Below the pieces are notes generated by a model. That model made no database searches. It saw only the letters and a program-made list of their open reading frames with translations, and had not been told where the DNA came from. A stretch of 64,000 nucleotides of DNA, from NCBI GenBank assembly GCA_009193035.1, contig SWDT01000011.1:682001-746000 (forward strand). Direction: 5' to 3'. A program made the position numbers and the translations under genes. The DNA is from Halicephalobus mephisto. Its lineage: Eukaryota > Nematoda > Chromadorea > Rhabditida > Panagrolaimidae. Of the stretch, positions 50,601-59,929 are shown piece by piece (position 1 is the first letter of the stretch; the number at the start of each line of letters is the position of its first letter).

Positions 50601-51394
50601 AGAATTTATAGAAATTTAAAATTTTTCAGAATTTAGTAAGATTTTGAAACCTTCTGGAGACTTCTGGAATTTGAAGAACAATTTTAAAAAGTTTCAGAAT
50701 CTTGTGAAAATTTCAAAACAATTTTTAACTTTTAAAAAATTTTAGAATTTCCTGGAATCTTATGGTGACTTCTGGATTCTTCTAAAATTTTATTGAAAGT
50801 CTTAGAAAATTCTGGAATTTCACAAAAGCTTCTGAAAACTTGAATTTAGAAAAAATTAAGAGATTTATAAATTCTGAAATTTTCTAGAATCCCATAGAAC
50901 CTTTTGAATTTTAAAAAAATTCTTCAAAAATTAAAAAAATTCACATCTAAATAATTTTTTACAAACTTTTATTTTTTCACTTTTATAATAGTTTTTGTTT
51001 TTGTTTTTAGGTTGAGAAAAGTGAAACGAGATCAACGAAAACTGGCTGAAAATTCTGTCAGTTTAGGGGATGTTGCAAAGGTTCGTTTTTTTTATTTTTA
51101 AATTTTAAATTTTTTTATTTTTAAAATTTTTTAATCGGAAATATTTAGACCACTTCTAATTCATATGAGATGATTCATGATATTCATTCGACTCAGGAAG
51201 GATTAGCTCTTAGAATGACAGCTGTGGAACATCAGCTTTCGGATATCCAAAGGGAGATCGGACAATTAGCCGACGTCATTCGAACTGCAATTGTTCCGAG
51301 GGATCAAAGAAGACGGGAATCAGGAGTCGATTCTGAAACTTTCCCTAACCAGAGAGATTCCCTCAGGCGTCGAAAAGGTCTTGGAGATCTTTAA
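32665..51394 (+). CDS. kcnl: Small-conductance calcium-activated potassium channel (KCNN/kcnl family)
   Basis: Plasma-membrane SK channel gated by calcium through constitutively bound calmodulin. The conserved core lies in exons 48000-48191, 48547-48692, 48863-49514, 50210-50375, 51011-51080 and 51149-51394. S1 is split between the first two ([12 protein letters not shown] | IMIIENEL). S4 has a reduced set of basic residues. The pore is [11 protein letters not shown] (GYGD at 49376-49387). The S6/proximal C-terminus reads [11 protein letters not shown], followed by the calmodulin-binding region ([20 protein letters not shown]) and a coiled-coil tail. A microsatellite-like ACACAAAT run sits in the intron after 48692. 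Upstream exons encode long Ser/Pro/Gly-rich N-termini in alternative sets, listed separately, and the first coding exon 32665-32742 starts [17 protein letters not shown]. Which kcnl paralogue it is was not determined. Confidence 0.92.
33960..34100. repeat. (CT)n polypyrimidine tract in SK channel intron
   Basis: TCTCTCTCTC and TTTTTCTCTCTCTC runs over 140 bp. The open frames on both strands are composition artefacts. Confidence 0.85.
34343..41857 (+). CDS. kcnl: SK channel N-terminal exon set A (alternative)
   Basis: Exons 34343-34569, 35650-35885, 37245-37371 and 41474-41857 share one continuous frame: start ATG 34401 ([13 protein letters not shown]), then [30 protein letters not shown] and [14 protein letters not shown], ending at a GTTCGT donor with one base of a codon left. 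That phase fits exon 48000 (giving [13 protein letters not shown]) but not exon 46879. The resulting protein would be 795 aa. Low complexity (Ser, Gly, Pro, Arg) suggests a disordered cytoplasmic N-terminus. Exon 34343 starts in a phase that does not match exon 32665-32742, so ATG 34401 or an unseen exon must supply the start. Confidence 0.6.
34990..35510. repeat. ~153-bp tandem repeat in SK channel intron
   Basis: Three full copies and a fourth partial copy with GAAAATTCGTGTCGGGATAA, TTTCTAAGAACTTAGTAGAA and AATACTTTTCTGTAAAAATC. Confidence 0.85.
36060..36570. repeat. ~122-bp tandem repeat in SK channel intron
   Basis: Four copies with AAAATTGTCTCGACTGGATT, TTTTCCACTCAAGACCAAAA and TCTTAGGATGATTTTAGAAA. 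The rest of the intron to 37244 is AT low complexity. Confidence 0.85.
37654..38036. repeat. Direct duplication of a ~176-bp segment
   Basis: Copies at 37654-37829 and 37861-38036, both starting AGGTGATCCACAATTGCT and ending ATTATGGAGCACTTGTG, with only a handful of differences. They lie in the intron after exon 37371. Confidence 0.85.
38200..41200. other. Repeat-filled SK channel intron
   Basis: 38860-39300 is a TTTTTAAAATCATTAATTTT repeat. 39600-39900 repeats TTTTTGTAAAATAATAAAAA about seven times. 40140-40500 is diverged TTTCGTTCGAAAGTCATTTA sequence. 40780-41190 repeats CGAAAAATTTAAATTTAAAA and AACGCGAAAAATCCAAA. No exon is recognised between 37372 and 41252. Confidence 0.6.
41263..41335 (+). 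CDS. kcnl: SK channel alternative first exon (short form)
   Basis: ATG 41263 opens [20 protein letters not shown] and ends at a GTGAGT donor with one base left over, exactly the phase of the acceptor at 41474. It follows a TTCGATTTAG acceptor-like site (ends 41253), so it could be trans-spliced. Joined to 41474-41857 and then 48000 onward it gives 642 aa in one frame. This is inferred from phase only. Confidence 0.45.
42311..42382 (-). pseudogene. tRNA-like sequence (Cys-type GCA loop), probable tRNA pseudogene or SINE head
   Basis: On the minus strand, an A-box-like TGGTGCAACGGTTAGTAC and a perfect B box GGTTCGATTCC are correctly spaced. The anticodon arm is GTGAC-TGCAAA-GTCAC: a perfect 5-bp stem, but the loop has six bases instead of seven. 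The T stem has one mismatch, and the acceptor stem pairs only through many G-U pairs. A working tRNA is therefore unlikely. It sits in an SK-channel intron at the start of a ~480-bp stretch of complex, non-AT-rich sequence extending to about 41900 on its 3' side, as a tRNA-derived SINE would. Confidence 0.6.
42600..46870. other. Repeat-filled SK channel intron
   Basis: 42830-43800 has diverged units with AATTCGAGGTCGAAATTTGG and CGTGTTAAGACATGACTTTT. 44270-45250 is a ~145-bp repeat, four to five copies, with AATAACATCAGAATTTTGGA and TTTTCTAAAGGGATTTTTAA. 45580-45870 repeats AAAATTTAATAATTTTGAAG. 46440-46800 repeats TTTAAATTAAAATCCTGAAA. 43880-44230 is a more complex stretch with no convincing exon. 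Confidence 0.55.
46879..47956 (+). CDS. kcnl: SK channel N-terminal exon B (large alternative exon)
   Basis: A 1078-nt open exon. Its ATG at 46879 directly follows an AG (GGTAG), and a TAG in the same frame just upstream prevents extension. It reads [40 protein letters not shown] and [20 protein letters not shown], Ser/Pro-rich as expected for an SK N-terminus. It joins in frame to 48000 through a short 43-nt intron with a GTCGAA donor, giving 849 aa; exon 32665-32742 can also join it in frame (875 aa). Confidence 0.7.
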
Positions 51395-51911
51395 TTTAAA
51401 AAAATGAAAGTTTACAACTTCTGGAATTCCTCTAAAGTCTCAGAATCGAACAGAAACTTATCAAATCTAAAACTTCTACCTTAAACCAACTTCAGAAACT
51501 TTCAAAACATGAATTCCAATCTTCATACAAACTTCATAAAACTTCAGAAACTTCCAAAACATGAATCTCAATCCTTAAATCAACTTCATCAAACTTCAAA
51601 GATCTCCAAAAATTACCAACTTCATGTCTTCCTCTACCCCTAGAGCAACTTCATCAATCTCAGAAAAACCTAGAACCCTCCCATCATCCATATCCAGTCC
51701 AATGAGGCAACGAAGAAACTTCGGGCAATAACTGCGGATAAAAAAATTATTATTTATCAACTCTCAACATGTAACCTAAATTACCCTTTCTCATGGCGTG
51801 TCACAACATAAAAAAACCAGATACAATCAAAAAAATATGAAAATTGCATCATTATATACAGATCACAAAATGTACGAATTGACCCTGTTTAAATTTTGCG
51901 TAAATGCAAAC
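51395..51911. other. Convergent 3' spacer between SK channel and ERO-1
   Basis: 517 bp between the two stop codons on opposite strands. 51460-51640 holds repeats of AACTTCAGAAACTTCCAAAA and CATGAATCTCAATCC. It must carry both 3' UTRs; no clean AATAAA pair was identified. Confidence 0.6.
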
Positions 51912-54900
51912 TTAAAGTTCAATTTTTGTTCCAAAATTAGATATTTCTTCTTTCATAACTTCTCTAAATTCGTTAACTTCCCAAATACTTGAAGAATAAC
52001 GACCAAAACTTTGAAATAACGCCACAACTTCATTCCTAAAAAAATTTTTCTTTAAAAATAATAATTAAAAATTAAACCTTGTCAATTGGAACGGAATTTG
52101 TACCGTACCATCCGGAGACGAAGAATATTGAGAATGCGGCAAATCAGAAAATAAAATTTTCAAAGCTGTTCCCATTCCATGTGTCTGTAATTTTCCCCAA
52201 AGTCGACATTTGTCACAATCAACACAATCCATAATTTTGCTTATGTTCAAAAAATGTTGTCGAAATTCTTCTCGAAGAGCACGAGCATGAGAATCAACTC
52301 CCTAAAATAAATTTAATTACATTTTAAAAATTAAAAATTCTCTCGATAAAAACCTTTAAAATTTGGAAATTATTAGGATTATTCTAAAAACAGCATTTTT
52401 CAGATATATCATGTTTGTAAAATTATTTTTAATACCGAAATTCAAAAATTCCGAAAATTATATTTTAAAACTTTTTTAAAGTTTGATTTTTTTGAAATTT
52501 TTAAAATTTAGGCAAAAGAGACCGTAGCCGAAGTAAAAGCAGAATGAATTGCCAATTTTGGCTTTTTATAAAAATTAATTTCTCAGTATAGAAATTCAAA
52601 ATTTTTAAAAATCATTTTCTTCAAAAAAAATTGAAATTTTTAGGATTTTAGACAAAAAAAATCAAGAATAATCAAATTTATCATTTTTTATTTTCTAAAA
52701 AGTTCTTTCTGGATGAGAATTCAAAAATCATTTTAAATTTTTTTCAAAATAATTTTAGATTTTTCAGAAACTTCTAGAATTTAAATAAAAAAATCAGGAA
52801 TAACCAAATTTACCATTTTTTATTTTCTAAAAAGTCCTCTTTAGCCAAAAATTCAAAAATCATTTTAAATTTTTTTCAAAATAATCTTAGATTTTTCAGA
52901 AACTTCTAGAATTTAGATAAAAAAATTAGAAATAACCAAATTTATCATTTTTTATTTTCTAAAAAGTCCTCTTTAGCCAAAAAATCAAAAAACCAAAACT
53001 TTCAAAATAACAAATTTTAGAATTTTTTAAAAATACAAAAATTATTAAATTTACTATTTCTAATTTTTTTAAATTCATTTTTAAAAACTTACTGTAAACA
53101 TTTCCGTTTCATCAAAAGAATTTTTAAATTCTTTCGCAATATCCATCAAACCTTCCACCATCTGTCTTGTTTCTTGATCTTCTTGTTCATTACCAGTATA
53201 AAATAATTCTTTTCTAAGATATGGTGCAGCTTTAACCAATGCTCTCAATTCCATTAAATAAACAAAATATAAATTTTTTAATCTTTGAGGTCCTTCCCAG
53301 CTCCACTTAGTTCCAAATCTGGCTTTAAACATTTCGATATTTCTAAACCATGTACCTTCACCAAATCCCGCAATTGCAGGTTTATAATTATACGAAGCAA
53401 TAGATATCGTAATTGCCGTATGTAATCCACTTATTAATCGATAGAATACTCTTTTCTCCAGACACAATCCTAAAAAAACAAAATTTTTCTTTAAATTTTT
53501 AAAAAATTAAAACAAAAAACTCGTTAATAAACTCAGGAATGTTAGAAATAGTGCAGTGAACAAAAACGAACCATCTAAAAAGTGAAACAAAAAAGTTAGT
53601 GACAATTATTTAAATTTTTTATTAAATTTATTAACTTACCTACTGTAGTTGGATGAAGCAAAAAATTCTTATCAAATTTAGGATCAGGTTTGAAACAATT
53701 TTCTTGATATATTGCTTGCCAGACCTTCAAAGCTGAATTCCCTTTATATCCAGTATATCTTTCAGGATTTTTAAGGAGATTTACATAATGCATATCTGCC
53801 GAATCTTCATCTAAAATTACTTCAATAATCCTAGTCATTTAAAAAGTACTTTTTGATAAAAATCTTCAATGCAAACGAAAATTCCTGTCCGAAAAAAGTG
53901 GTTTATCGACTACTTGACGAACTTGTCCACTTGCAGCGGATCCGAGTCGATAATTTCCGGTTTTTCTTTTTAGTTTAAAAATCTATTGCAATAACTACAA
54001 AATTTTTTCAGATTTTTTTCAAAAAAATCCATTTCGAAAAATCAGACAATGTTCCATTTTTGTCTGTGTTTAATTATTCAAAGCTAAACAAATAAAAAAC
54101 TACCGGAAAATGCGCTAATCGACGTAGACTAAGCGAAATCACACTATTTCGAAATCCGAAAATAGGTATTTGGAGAATTATTTTAAGAAAAATTTTCAGT
54201 TTTTTTAGAAAAAAATTACGGAACATTTTTGAAACTTGGGGTAATTTCGTAAAAAATAATAAAATTCAAAATTATTAGGAAATTTTCACTTTTTAGAAAA
54301 TAAAATAATCAAAGTAATAATTTTGATTTTTCTTGACAATTTCGCAATTCTACAAAAATTAGAAATTAAAATTTAAAATATTTAAAATAAATCAAGGAAC
54401 TTTCGAAATCAGGAATGAGAATTTCTATTTTCGAAAATTAATAATTTTACTTTAAAGTACTGATGGATTTTGATAAATCACAATATTAAAATATCTCGTC
54501 GAAATCAAGTTTTATTTTTAAATTTAAATTAAAATTAAAATTTAAATTAAAACTCACCTCCCATGTCGCAGAATTTGTCTTCATTGTCCTCGAAGAAATC
54601 CATATCTCTTAGTTGAGCTTTGTCTCCTTCACTGAGAGATCTATCCAGGGGATCAAACTGATTTGAACTGATACATTTCACTTTTTTCTCGACTGCTTCA
54701 GACGAATCCGCTTGATTCGAAGGAATCTGAATAACCAAAGTTGTTCGATTTGACTTGTTTGACAACGACCAGCGCCGATCGTTGTCCAAACAAGGGCCAG
54801 TTTTGTTTTCATTGGGGTGAATAAATTTCTGAATGTAACGAACCGATGACAAAACTGCCGTTGGTCTTCTTAAAGCCGCCGGGACTTCATCGTCGCAATG

Positions 54901-55412
54901 TTCTATTCCACAATGTTTGGAGGAACATTCTCGAGAATCAGGCCAGAAAGGACAGGGACTCTCCATATTCACCTAAAATGGAACTTGAGTGAAAAATAAA
55001 ACAAAAATTATATAAAAAAGTGGAAAAATAAGTGAAAAACACAAAAATCAAAGTGAAAATTCCAAAAAAATATTAAAATTCAAGTAAAATCATATAAAAA
55101 ACAAAAATTACATTAAAATATCAGAATTAAGATGGAAATTACATGTGAAAAATAAAAAAATAAAATTTTTTCTGTGAAATAAAAAATAAAATTAAAACTA
55201 ACCTTGTAAAATTTAAAAAAATCCTTCTGAAGTAACCGTTGAAGAAGTGGGAAAACTTTTTCGTTGTTGAATACATCGATGGAATCCGAAGTACAAAGAC
55301 AATCATCCACCCCTTCCGAGCGTTTACAAAAACAAGGTTTATCCGGCGAAAATTGAGCTTTTGAAGCTACAACAAGTCCCAAAAAAAACAGAAGAGAAAA
55401 TCGCAGTCCCAT
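51912..55412 (-). CDS. ero-1: ER oxidoreductin ERO1, disulfide-generating flavoenzyme
   Basis: ER-lumen FAD enzyme that passes oxidising equivalents to protein disulfide isomerase and reduces oxygen. Six exons on the minus strand give 506 aa: 55412-55203, 54972-54558, 53810-53640, 53469-53093, 52301-52078, 52035-51912. A signal peptide ([13 protein letters not shown]) precedes [14 protein letters not shown]. The shuttle pair is C91-x4-C96 ([13 protein letters not shown]). The FAD-side triad is CVDCDKC (C417, C420, C423). Other family blocks are [33 protein letters not shown] and [18 protein letters not shown]. Length is close to animal ERO1 proteins. The ATG sits 16 bases after a TATCGCAG acceptor. 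The next in-frame ATG upstream (55445) lies in the intron side of that acceptor. A likely 5' UTR exon ends at a GTAAGT donor (55779). Confidence 0.93.
52360..53090. repeat. ~125-bp tandem repeat in ERO-1 intron 4
   Basis: Within the 791-bp intron 52302-53092, three units share ATTCAAAAATCATTTTAAAT, TTTTTCAGAAACTTCTAGAA and TTTTATTTTCTAAAAAGTCC (about 52690-53000). The 53811-54557 intron is unique AT-rich sequence with no feature seen. Confidence 0.7.
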
Positions 55413-55778
55413 GTTCCTCGACGAAATCTGCGATAAAATCCACAAATGAACAAAAATTTGTTTGTGGTTGTTGCCTGAGGGCGGGGAATGCGCTGGACAA
55501 GGAACTGTCGAATCAATCCGGAATTGAAATAAACTAAAAAAATGGAAAATGGAAAATTGACAAGGTCGGAAAGGTTAAATCCCGAAATCCACGCGGATAA
55601 ACTAGTCTTAAAAATAAAAGAGATAAATCCAGATAGCCTTGTTGTGGCGCTCCAACAAGATTATCAGGGATCTTTTTCTCGGAGAAATTTTTCCTAAAGT
55701 TCGGGATATTTTTGAAAGTTCATATATGAAAAACCACGACCTGAAATGTGTGAAATGAAAAAAAGAAAAACGACTTAC

Positions 55779-55880
55779 CTGTCTTCTGCAGGAAGACGGA
55801 ACAGCGTCCCAGAATCGGCGGAATAAAGGAATCTGAAATCAAACGACCGCGTGTCGTCCCTTGGAAAATTCGACAAAAGC
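55779..55880 (-). promoter_or_regulatory. ero-1: Probable ERO-1 5' UTR exon and promoter side
   Basis: On the minus strand a CAGAAGACAG|GTAAGT donor at 55779/55778 ends a complex, GC-richer stretch that would splice to the acceptor just upstream of the ERO-1 ATG. The 5' end is not defined; promoter sequence presumably lies up to about 55960. GACACG words are present on the minus strand, but no confident unfolded-protein-response element can be called. Confidence 0.45.
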
Positions 55881-55969
55881 GGTCGTGTAAGACTGCTCGC
55901 AGTTTGCAAGGGAAAACTGGCGTGTCACTTTCTCTTTGGCTTGCTCCCGATTGTTCCCCATAGAAGTCC

Positions 55970-56680
55970 ACAGGTAATTGTTTGGTTTTTTCTTATCTTT
56001 GATATATTGACAGTTACTTTATTCAAAAGAACTAATCATAGACGTCAATCAGACAATCATTTAATCCAATTTATGCAAATTTTTAGGATATTTTTGAGTT
56101 ATTCTCGATCATTCCTCATGAAGGTTTTTAGGTAATTTTTTGCTTTTAATTTTTATCTTCCATATATCGATAACTATATAATTAACTGAAATTAGTTGTG
56201 AGAGTTAGTAAAACATCTATAGAATCCAGTTTATGAGGTTTTTTCGAGGTTATTTTTAATTATTCTTTGGAAGAAATTTTTAAGTAACTGTTTACTTTTG
56301 AATTTTGTTTCCCATATATTGACAGTCACTTCACCTAGTAGAATTAGTTACAGAAGTCAGTAAAATAATCATTAAACACATTGCGTGAGAACTTTTCGAA
56401 ATATTTTTGGGTTATTTTAAAAAAGTTTAGGTAATTTTTTGCTTTTTCATTTTTGGAAAATTTTTAGGTAATTTTTTTGCTTTTAATTTTTACTTTCCAT
56501 ATATCGATAACTAACTCATTTATTACAGTTATCTATGAAGATTAATGAAACGGTCATTGTGTGCAAATTCCTGGCAATATTTTTAACTTATTTTTTGATT
56601 TTCCTATTTCGTGTTTAGGTGATTGTTTACTTTTAAATTTTACTAATTGCCTATTTTAAAGTCATAACAATTGACGAAAT
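55970..56680. repeat. ~165-bp diverged tandem repeat
   Basis: About four units with TTTTTAGGTAATTTTTTGCT, CTTCCATATATCGATAACTA and AAACATCTATAGAATCCAG-type segments, related at a distance to the 23230-24400 array. Confidence 0.7.
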
Positions 56681-56758
56681 ATTCATTGATTCCGATTTTT
56701 TGAAGGTTTTTGACTTCCTGGATTTCCGTGTGGAGATAAGTATTTCCACAAGTAAATC

Positions 56759-57106
56759 TTGTCCACGATGAATTCCACATCCACAGGGATAAATTTTCCA
56801 TTTTGGAAATGGTGTCAAAGCTTTCAATTATCTTCTGGATTCCGTCTTCAGAAACCGTTTTGGATCTTAATCAAGAAAAAGTGTTCTTTTGAAATTCGAG
56901 ATTATGGTTTCTACGGAGTCGATTTTTCCGACATCTTTGGAAAACTCGTGGATTCCGATCGGATCTGTCAGACGAAGATCGATGATTTCAAAGTTAACAG
57001 TTTTTTGACGGATTTAAGAAGTTTCAGAATTGTTTCATTTGGCAGTGTTTCAAAAAGCTCGATACCGACTACTTCTAAAATCAATGAAGGAATCCATCTG
57101 ATTTGA
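56759..57106 (+). CDS. Hypothetical 115-aa open frame, coding status doubtful
   Basis: Unrecognised. An uninterrupted ATG-to-stop frame in a stretch less AT-rich than its surroundings (MNSTSTGINFPFWKWCQS near the start, KSSIPTTSKINEGIHLI at the end). No signal peptide, domain, convincing splice sites or promoter is seen. Diverged echoes of the DNA appear at about 57930-58090, so it may be an old repeat. Confidence 0.15.
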   Translation: MSTMNSTSTGINFPFWKWCQSFQLSSGFRLQKPFWILIKKKCSFEIRDYGFYGVDFSDIFGKLVDSDRICQTKIDDFKVNSFLTDLRSFRIVSFGSVSKSSIPTTSKINEGIHLI

Positions 57107-57219
57107 TCGATCAACTTTTGTTTTGGTAGTCATCGATTCCGCTGAAATTTGATTTTATTTACTTCCATTGTTTATATTTTTGTGATGTGCACGAAGCTGA
57201 AAAAGATAATCTTATTCTT

Positions 57220-57650
57220 TAACACAAAAACAGTACAAACAACATGATAAAAAATAAGCAAAGATGACCTAAAGCAACACAACTGGCACGGCTGTTTTTT
57301 CTTACAGTAACACAGTTACTTGATGCGCATGGGTTTTCGTTCCAAGATCACGTGAGAAATAGAGATATTAAAACTGATATATCGATGACACGTGGTAAAA
57401 AAGAAAAAAACACAATCGCCACACAGTTACATTTTTGCTTACAACAACGTAGCTAATTGGTATACAAGGATTTTCGCTTCAAGACCATGTAACAAATAAG
57501 AAAATACTAAAATTGATATATCAACGAAGTAAGGAAAGAGAAAAGTAAAAAAGACCAAAGTTAATGCAGTTAACGTGCAGTTCTTTTCTCCTACAGTAAC
57601 GCAGGAATTTTCGTTTCGAAACTTCATTTTTTGAATTTTTAACACAGTTG
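57220..57650. repeat. Diverged ~145-bp repeat with TTTTCGTTCCAAGA units
   Basis: About three copies of ACACAGTTAC...TTTTCG..(T/C)AAGA followed by ACTGATATATCGATGA. No gene. Confidence 0.5.
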
Positions 57651-58104
57651 ATTTTTTCACATTAGTTTGATAACAAAGAATTCGTTTTTTTAAATTTTTT
57701 TCAAGCTCAATATTGATCGAAATTGTTTTTTGATTTTTTATTTTTTATTTTTGATGAAATTACGGACTATTCAGCGAATTGAGAATCGCAAATTCAGACA
57801 AAGAAAATTTGTTCTTAGATATTTTAAAATAATTAAAAAATTTACGGAAATTAAGATTCAAATTTTTTTATTAATAGCTTCTAGATAATCAAAATCCTTT
57901 TGCATAAATGTTCAAAAACGATTTTTATGGATTTTTTGGAGTTAAAATTAGTGATTTCTAACTTAACAATTTTCTCTCCGAAATTCATCGACAGAGTTCT
58001 CAACGAACATTTCCTTACTTGACGACATCATTGGTAATTTGAGAAATTTGTTTTCGAAGAGTTAATCAAGTTTTCCGAATTCAGAATCCCCACAATTTCG
58101 TTTT

Positions 58105-58580
58105 GTACAACACACAAAAAAGGTACATTAAATACAATACACTGATATGAACTTAATATATCGGTATATTGAATATATTGTATCTAATACATCAGAGTCG
58201 ATTTGGTATATTAATATGTTACATAAAATGTACTGATATGAACTTAATATATCGATATATCGGTATATTGAACATATTGTATCTAATACATCAAAGTCGA
58301 TTTGGTATATTAATATGTTACATAAAATACACTGATATGAACTTAATATATCGGTATATCGGTATATTGAACATATTGTATCTAATACATCAAAGTTGAT
58401 TTGATATATTAATATGTTACATAAAATGCACTGATATGAACTTAATATATCGGTATATTGAATATATCCGATACATCAGACCCTTTTTAATGTACTTACA
58501 CATTGAATAGAACATATTCGATACAGCAGTCATTTCGATGTATCTATACATTATATATTATGTACTCATTTCTTGTACGA
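58105..58580. repeat. ~100-bp GTATC/GATAC satellite array
   Basis: About four units with ACTGATATGAACTTAATATA, TCGGTATATTGAATATATTG and TATTAATATGTTACATAAAA, between ACACACAAAAAAGG on the left and CTCATTTCTTGTACG on the right. Same family as 28207-28730. Confidence 0.8.
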
Positions 58581-58920
58581 AAAAAGATTTTCGAAAATAA
58601 ATCCAGCATTGTTCATTACGGAATCTAAAAAACAAAAATATTTTTTTCGAGGAAATCTCAAATGACAAATTTCTTCAAATAAATCCCGTCTTTTATCATT
58701 TTTGAACAATCGTCATTGATCAAAGCAATTTCATTTGTTTTCGAAAATAATAAAAATTTTATTTTATTTAAAAAAGTAAATTTTAACTTTATTCAAAAAA
58801 TAAATCTCACAAAATTGTATAATTCTTAATGTAGAATTGTCTTGACGGGAATTTTCTGCAGATTTTAAGTTTTTAGAAATTTATAAATTTATAAACAACA
58901 AGTACTTTTAAAAATAAACT

Positions 58921-59256
58921 TTATTTTTTTCCAAAGTAAGGCCATGAATATTGTCCGCCGTAATTGGGATAGTATCCGCCGTAATTGGGATAGTATCCGC
59001 CGTAATTGGAATAGTATCCGCCGTAATTGGGATAGTATCCACCGTAGTGAGGATAGTATCCTCCATGCCTTCTGAATCCACCGTACCTTCTGAAGCCTCT
59101 AAATCTTCGAAAATGACCTCTGAAATTGATTTCACAGATTTCAAAATAAAGTCGAACTTACTCATGAGAAAATGATCCGGATATCTCCCATGACACGTCT
59201 GCGTTAATGCAAACGATGAAGACGAGAAGAACAAGGGCGAAAATTTTGTAGAACAT
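58921..59256 (-). CDS. Secreted YGGYYPN-repeat peptide, antimicrobial/neuropeptide-like (cluster gene 1)
   Basis: Two exons, 59256-59162 and 59119-58921, encode 97 aa. A signal peptide (MFYKIFALVLLVFIVCINA) is followed by a short acidic/Ser linker split by a 42-nt intron (phase 2, at a Glu codon). Then comes an Arg/Gly/Phe segment (GHFRRFRGFRRYGGFRRHGG) and five heptad-like YGGYYP(N/H) repeats, ending PYFGKK. Small Gly/Tyr-rich secreted peptides of this build in C. elegans (nlp-29, cnc genes) are induced in epidermis on infection or wounding. That role here is inference. The final GKK could be processed to an amide. The longer open frame over this locus is out of frame with the signal peptide and is not the gene. 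Confidence 0.8.
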
Positions 59257-59288
59257 TTTGATTTTTGAAATTTTGTAAAGAATCACTC

Positions 59289-59344
59289 CTATTTATAGTG
59301 AACGAAAATTTTGGGTTAATTGGGTACAACCAGTATCTTAATCG
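59289..59344 (-). promoter_or_regulatory. Cluster gene 1 promoter: TATA box plus conserved upstream element
   Basis: On the minus strand CTATAAATAG (59298-59289) lies 33 bases before the ATG. An element reading on the plus strand GTTAATTGGGTACAACCAGT begins at 59315, 17 bases beyond the TATA box. Confidence 0.6.
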
Positions 59345-59670
59345 AAGAAAAATCAATTGACGTCGAAAGTTGAAAAAGGTTCAAGATCTGTAAAGTTGGA
59401 AAAAACAATGTAATCAAAACGAAAATTAATAGTGTTATAAAACTATTTCAAAAAATTTTCGAAGATTTTGAAATAAGGTAAAAAAACAAAATCGAATACG
59501 GTAGTGGATATTTAGATTTACTATTTTGAATAACGAATCCGAAAATTGTAAAATATATAGTTTTTGTGACATTTATTTAGTAAAATAAGCAATGTCCGAT
59601 ATCTTACAAAAGAAGATACTTTACTCGAAATGGCCTTTTGAAACAAGTTATAACTGGTTTTGCAGCTTAG

Positions 59671-59879
59671 GGAGCTTGCCTAAAATATATAAGGCTTACA
59701 TGATGCTTTTCTGGGACCCCCTTCCCCCATGTAAGCCTTACGTACTTTAGGCAAATTCCTAAGTTTAAAAAAAGTTAAAAGAACCTATAACGAAACTTAC
59801 CTAAAATATATAAGGCTTACATGATGCTTTTCTAGGACCCCCTTCCCCCTGTAAGCCTTATATATTTTAGGCAAGCTCC
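59671..59879. repeat. Nested double hairpin with perfect 30-bp outer arms
   Basis: 59671-59700 is exactly the inverse of 59850-59879 (core CCTAAAATATATAAGGC). Between them lie a second pair of arms (about 59728-59757 and 59794-59823) and two copies of a conserved loop, ATGATGCTTTTCT then GGACCCCCTTCCCCC. It can fold as one large palindrome or as two consecutive hairpins of ~90 nt. It could be a foldback element or a structured RNA; no promoter was identified. Confidence 0.75.
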
Positions 59880-59929
59880 TTTATCAGATCTTCAAAATTC
59901 GTATTTAATTTCTACAAAACACTTTTCTA

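Noticed and set aside
58908..59234. 108-aa minus-strand frame with repeated TIPITAD
   Set aside because: It is another frame of the YGGYYPN repeat gene; only the spliced frame joins the signal peptide to a sensible mature region.
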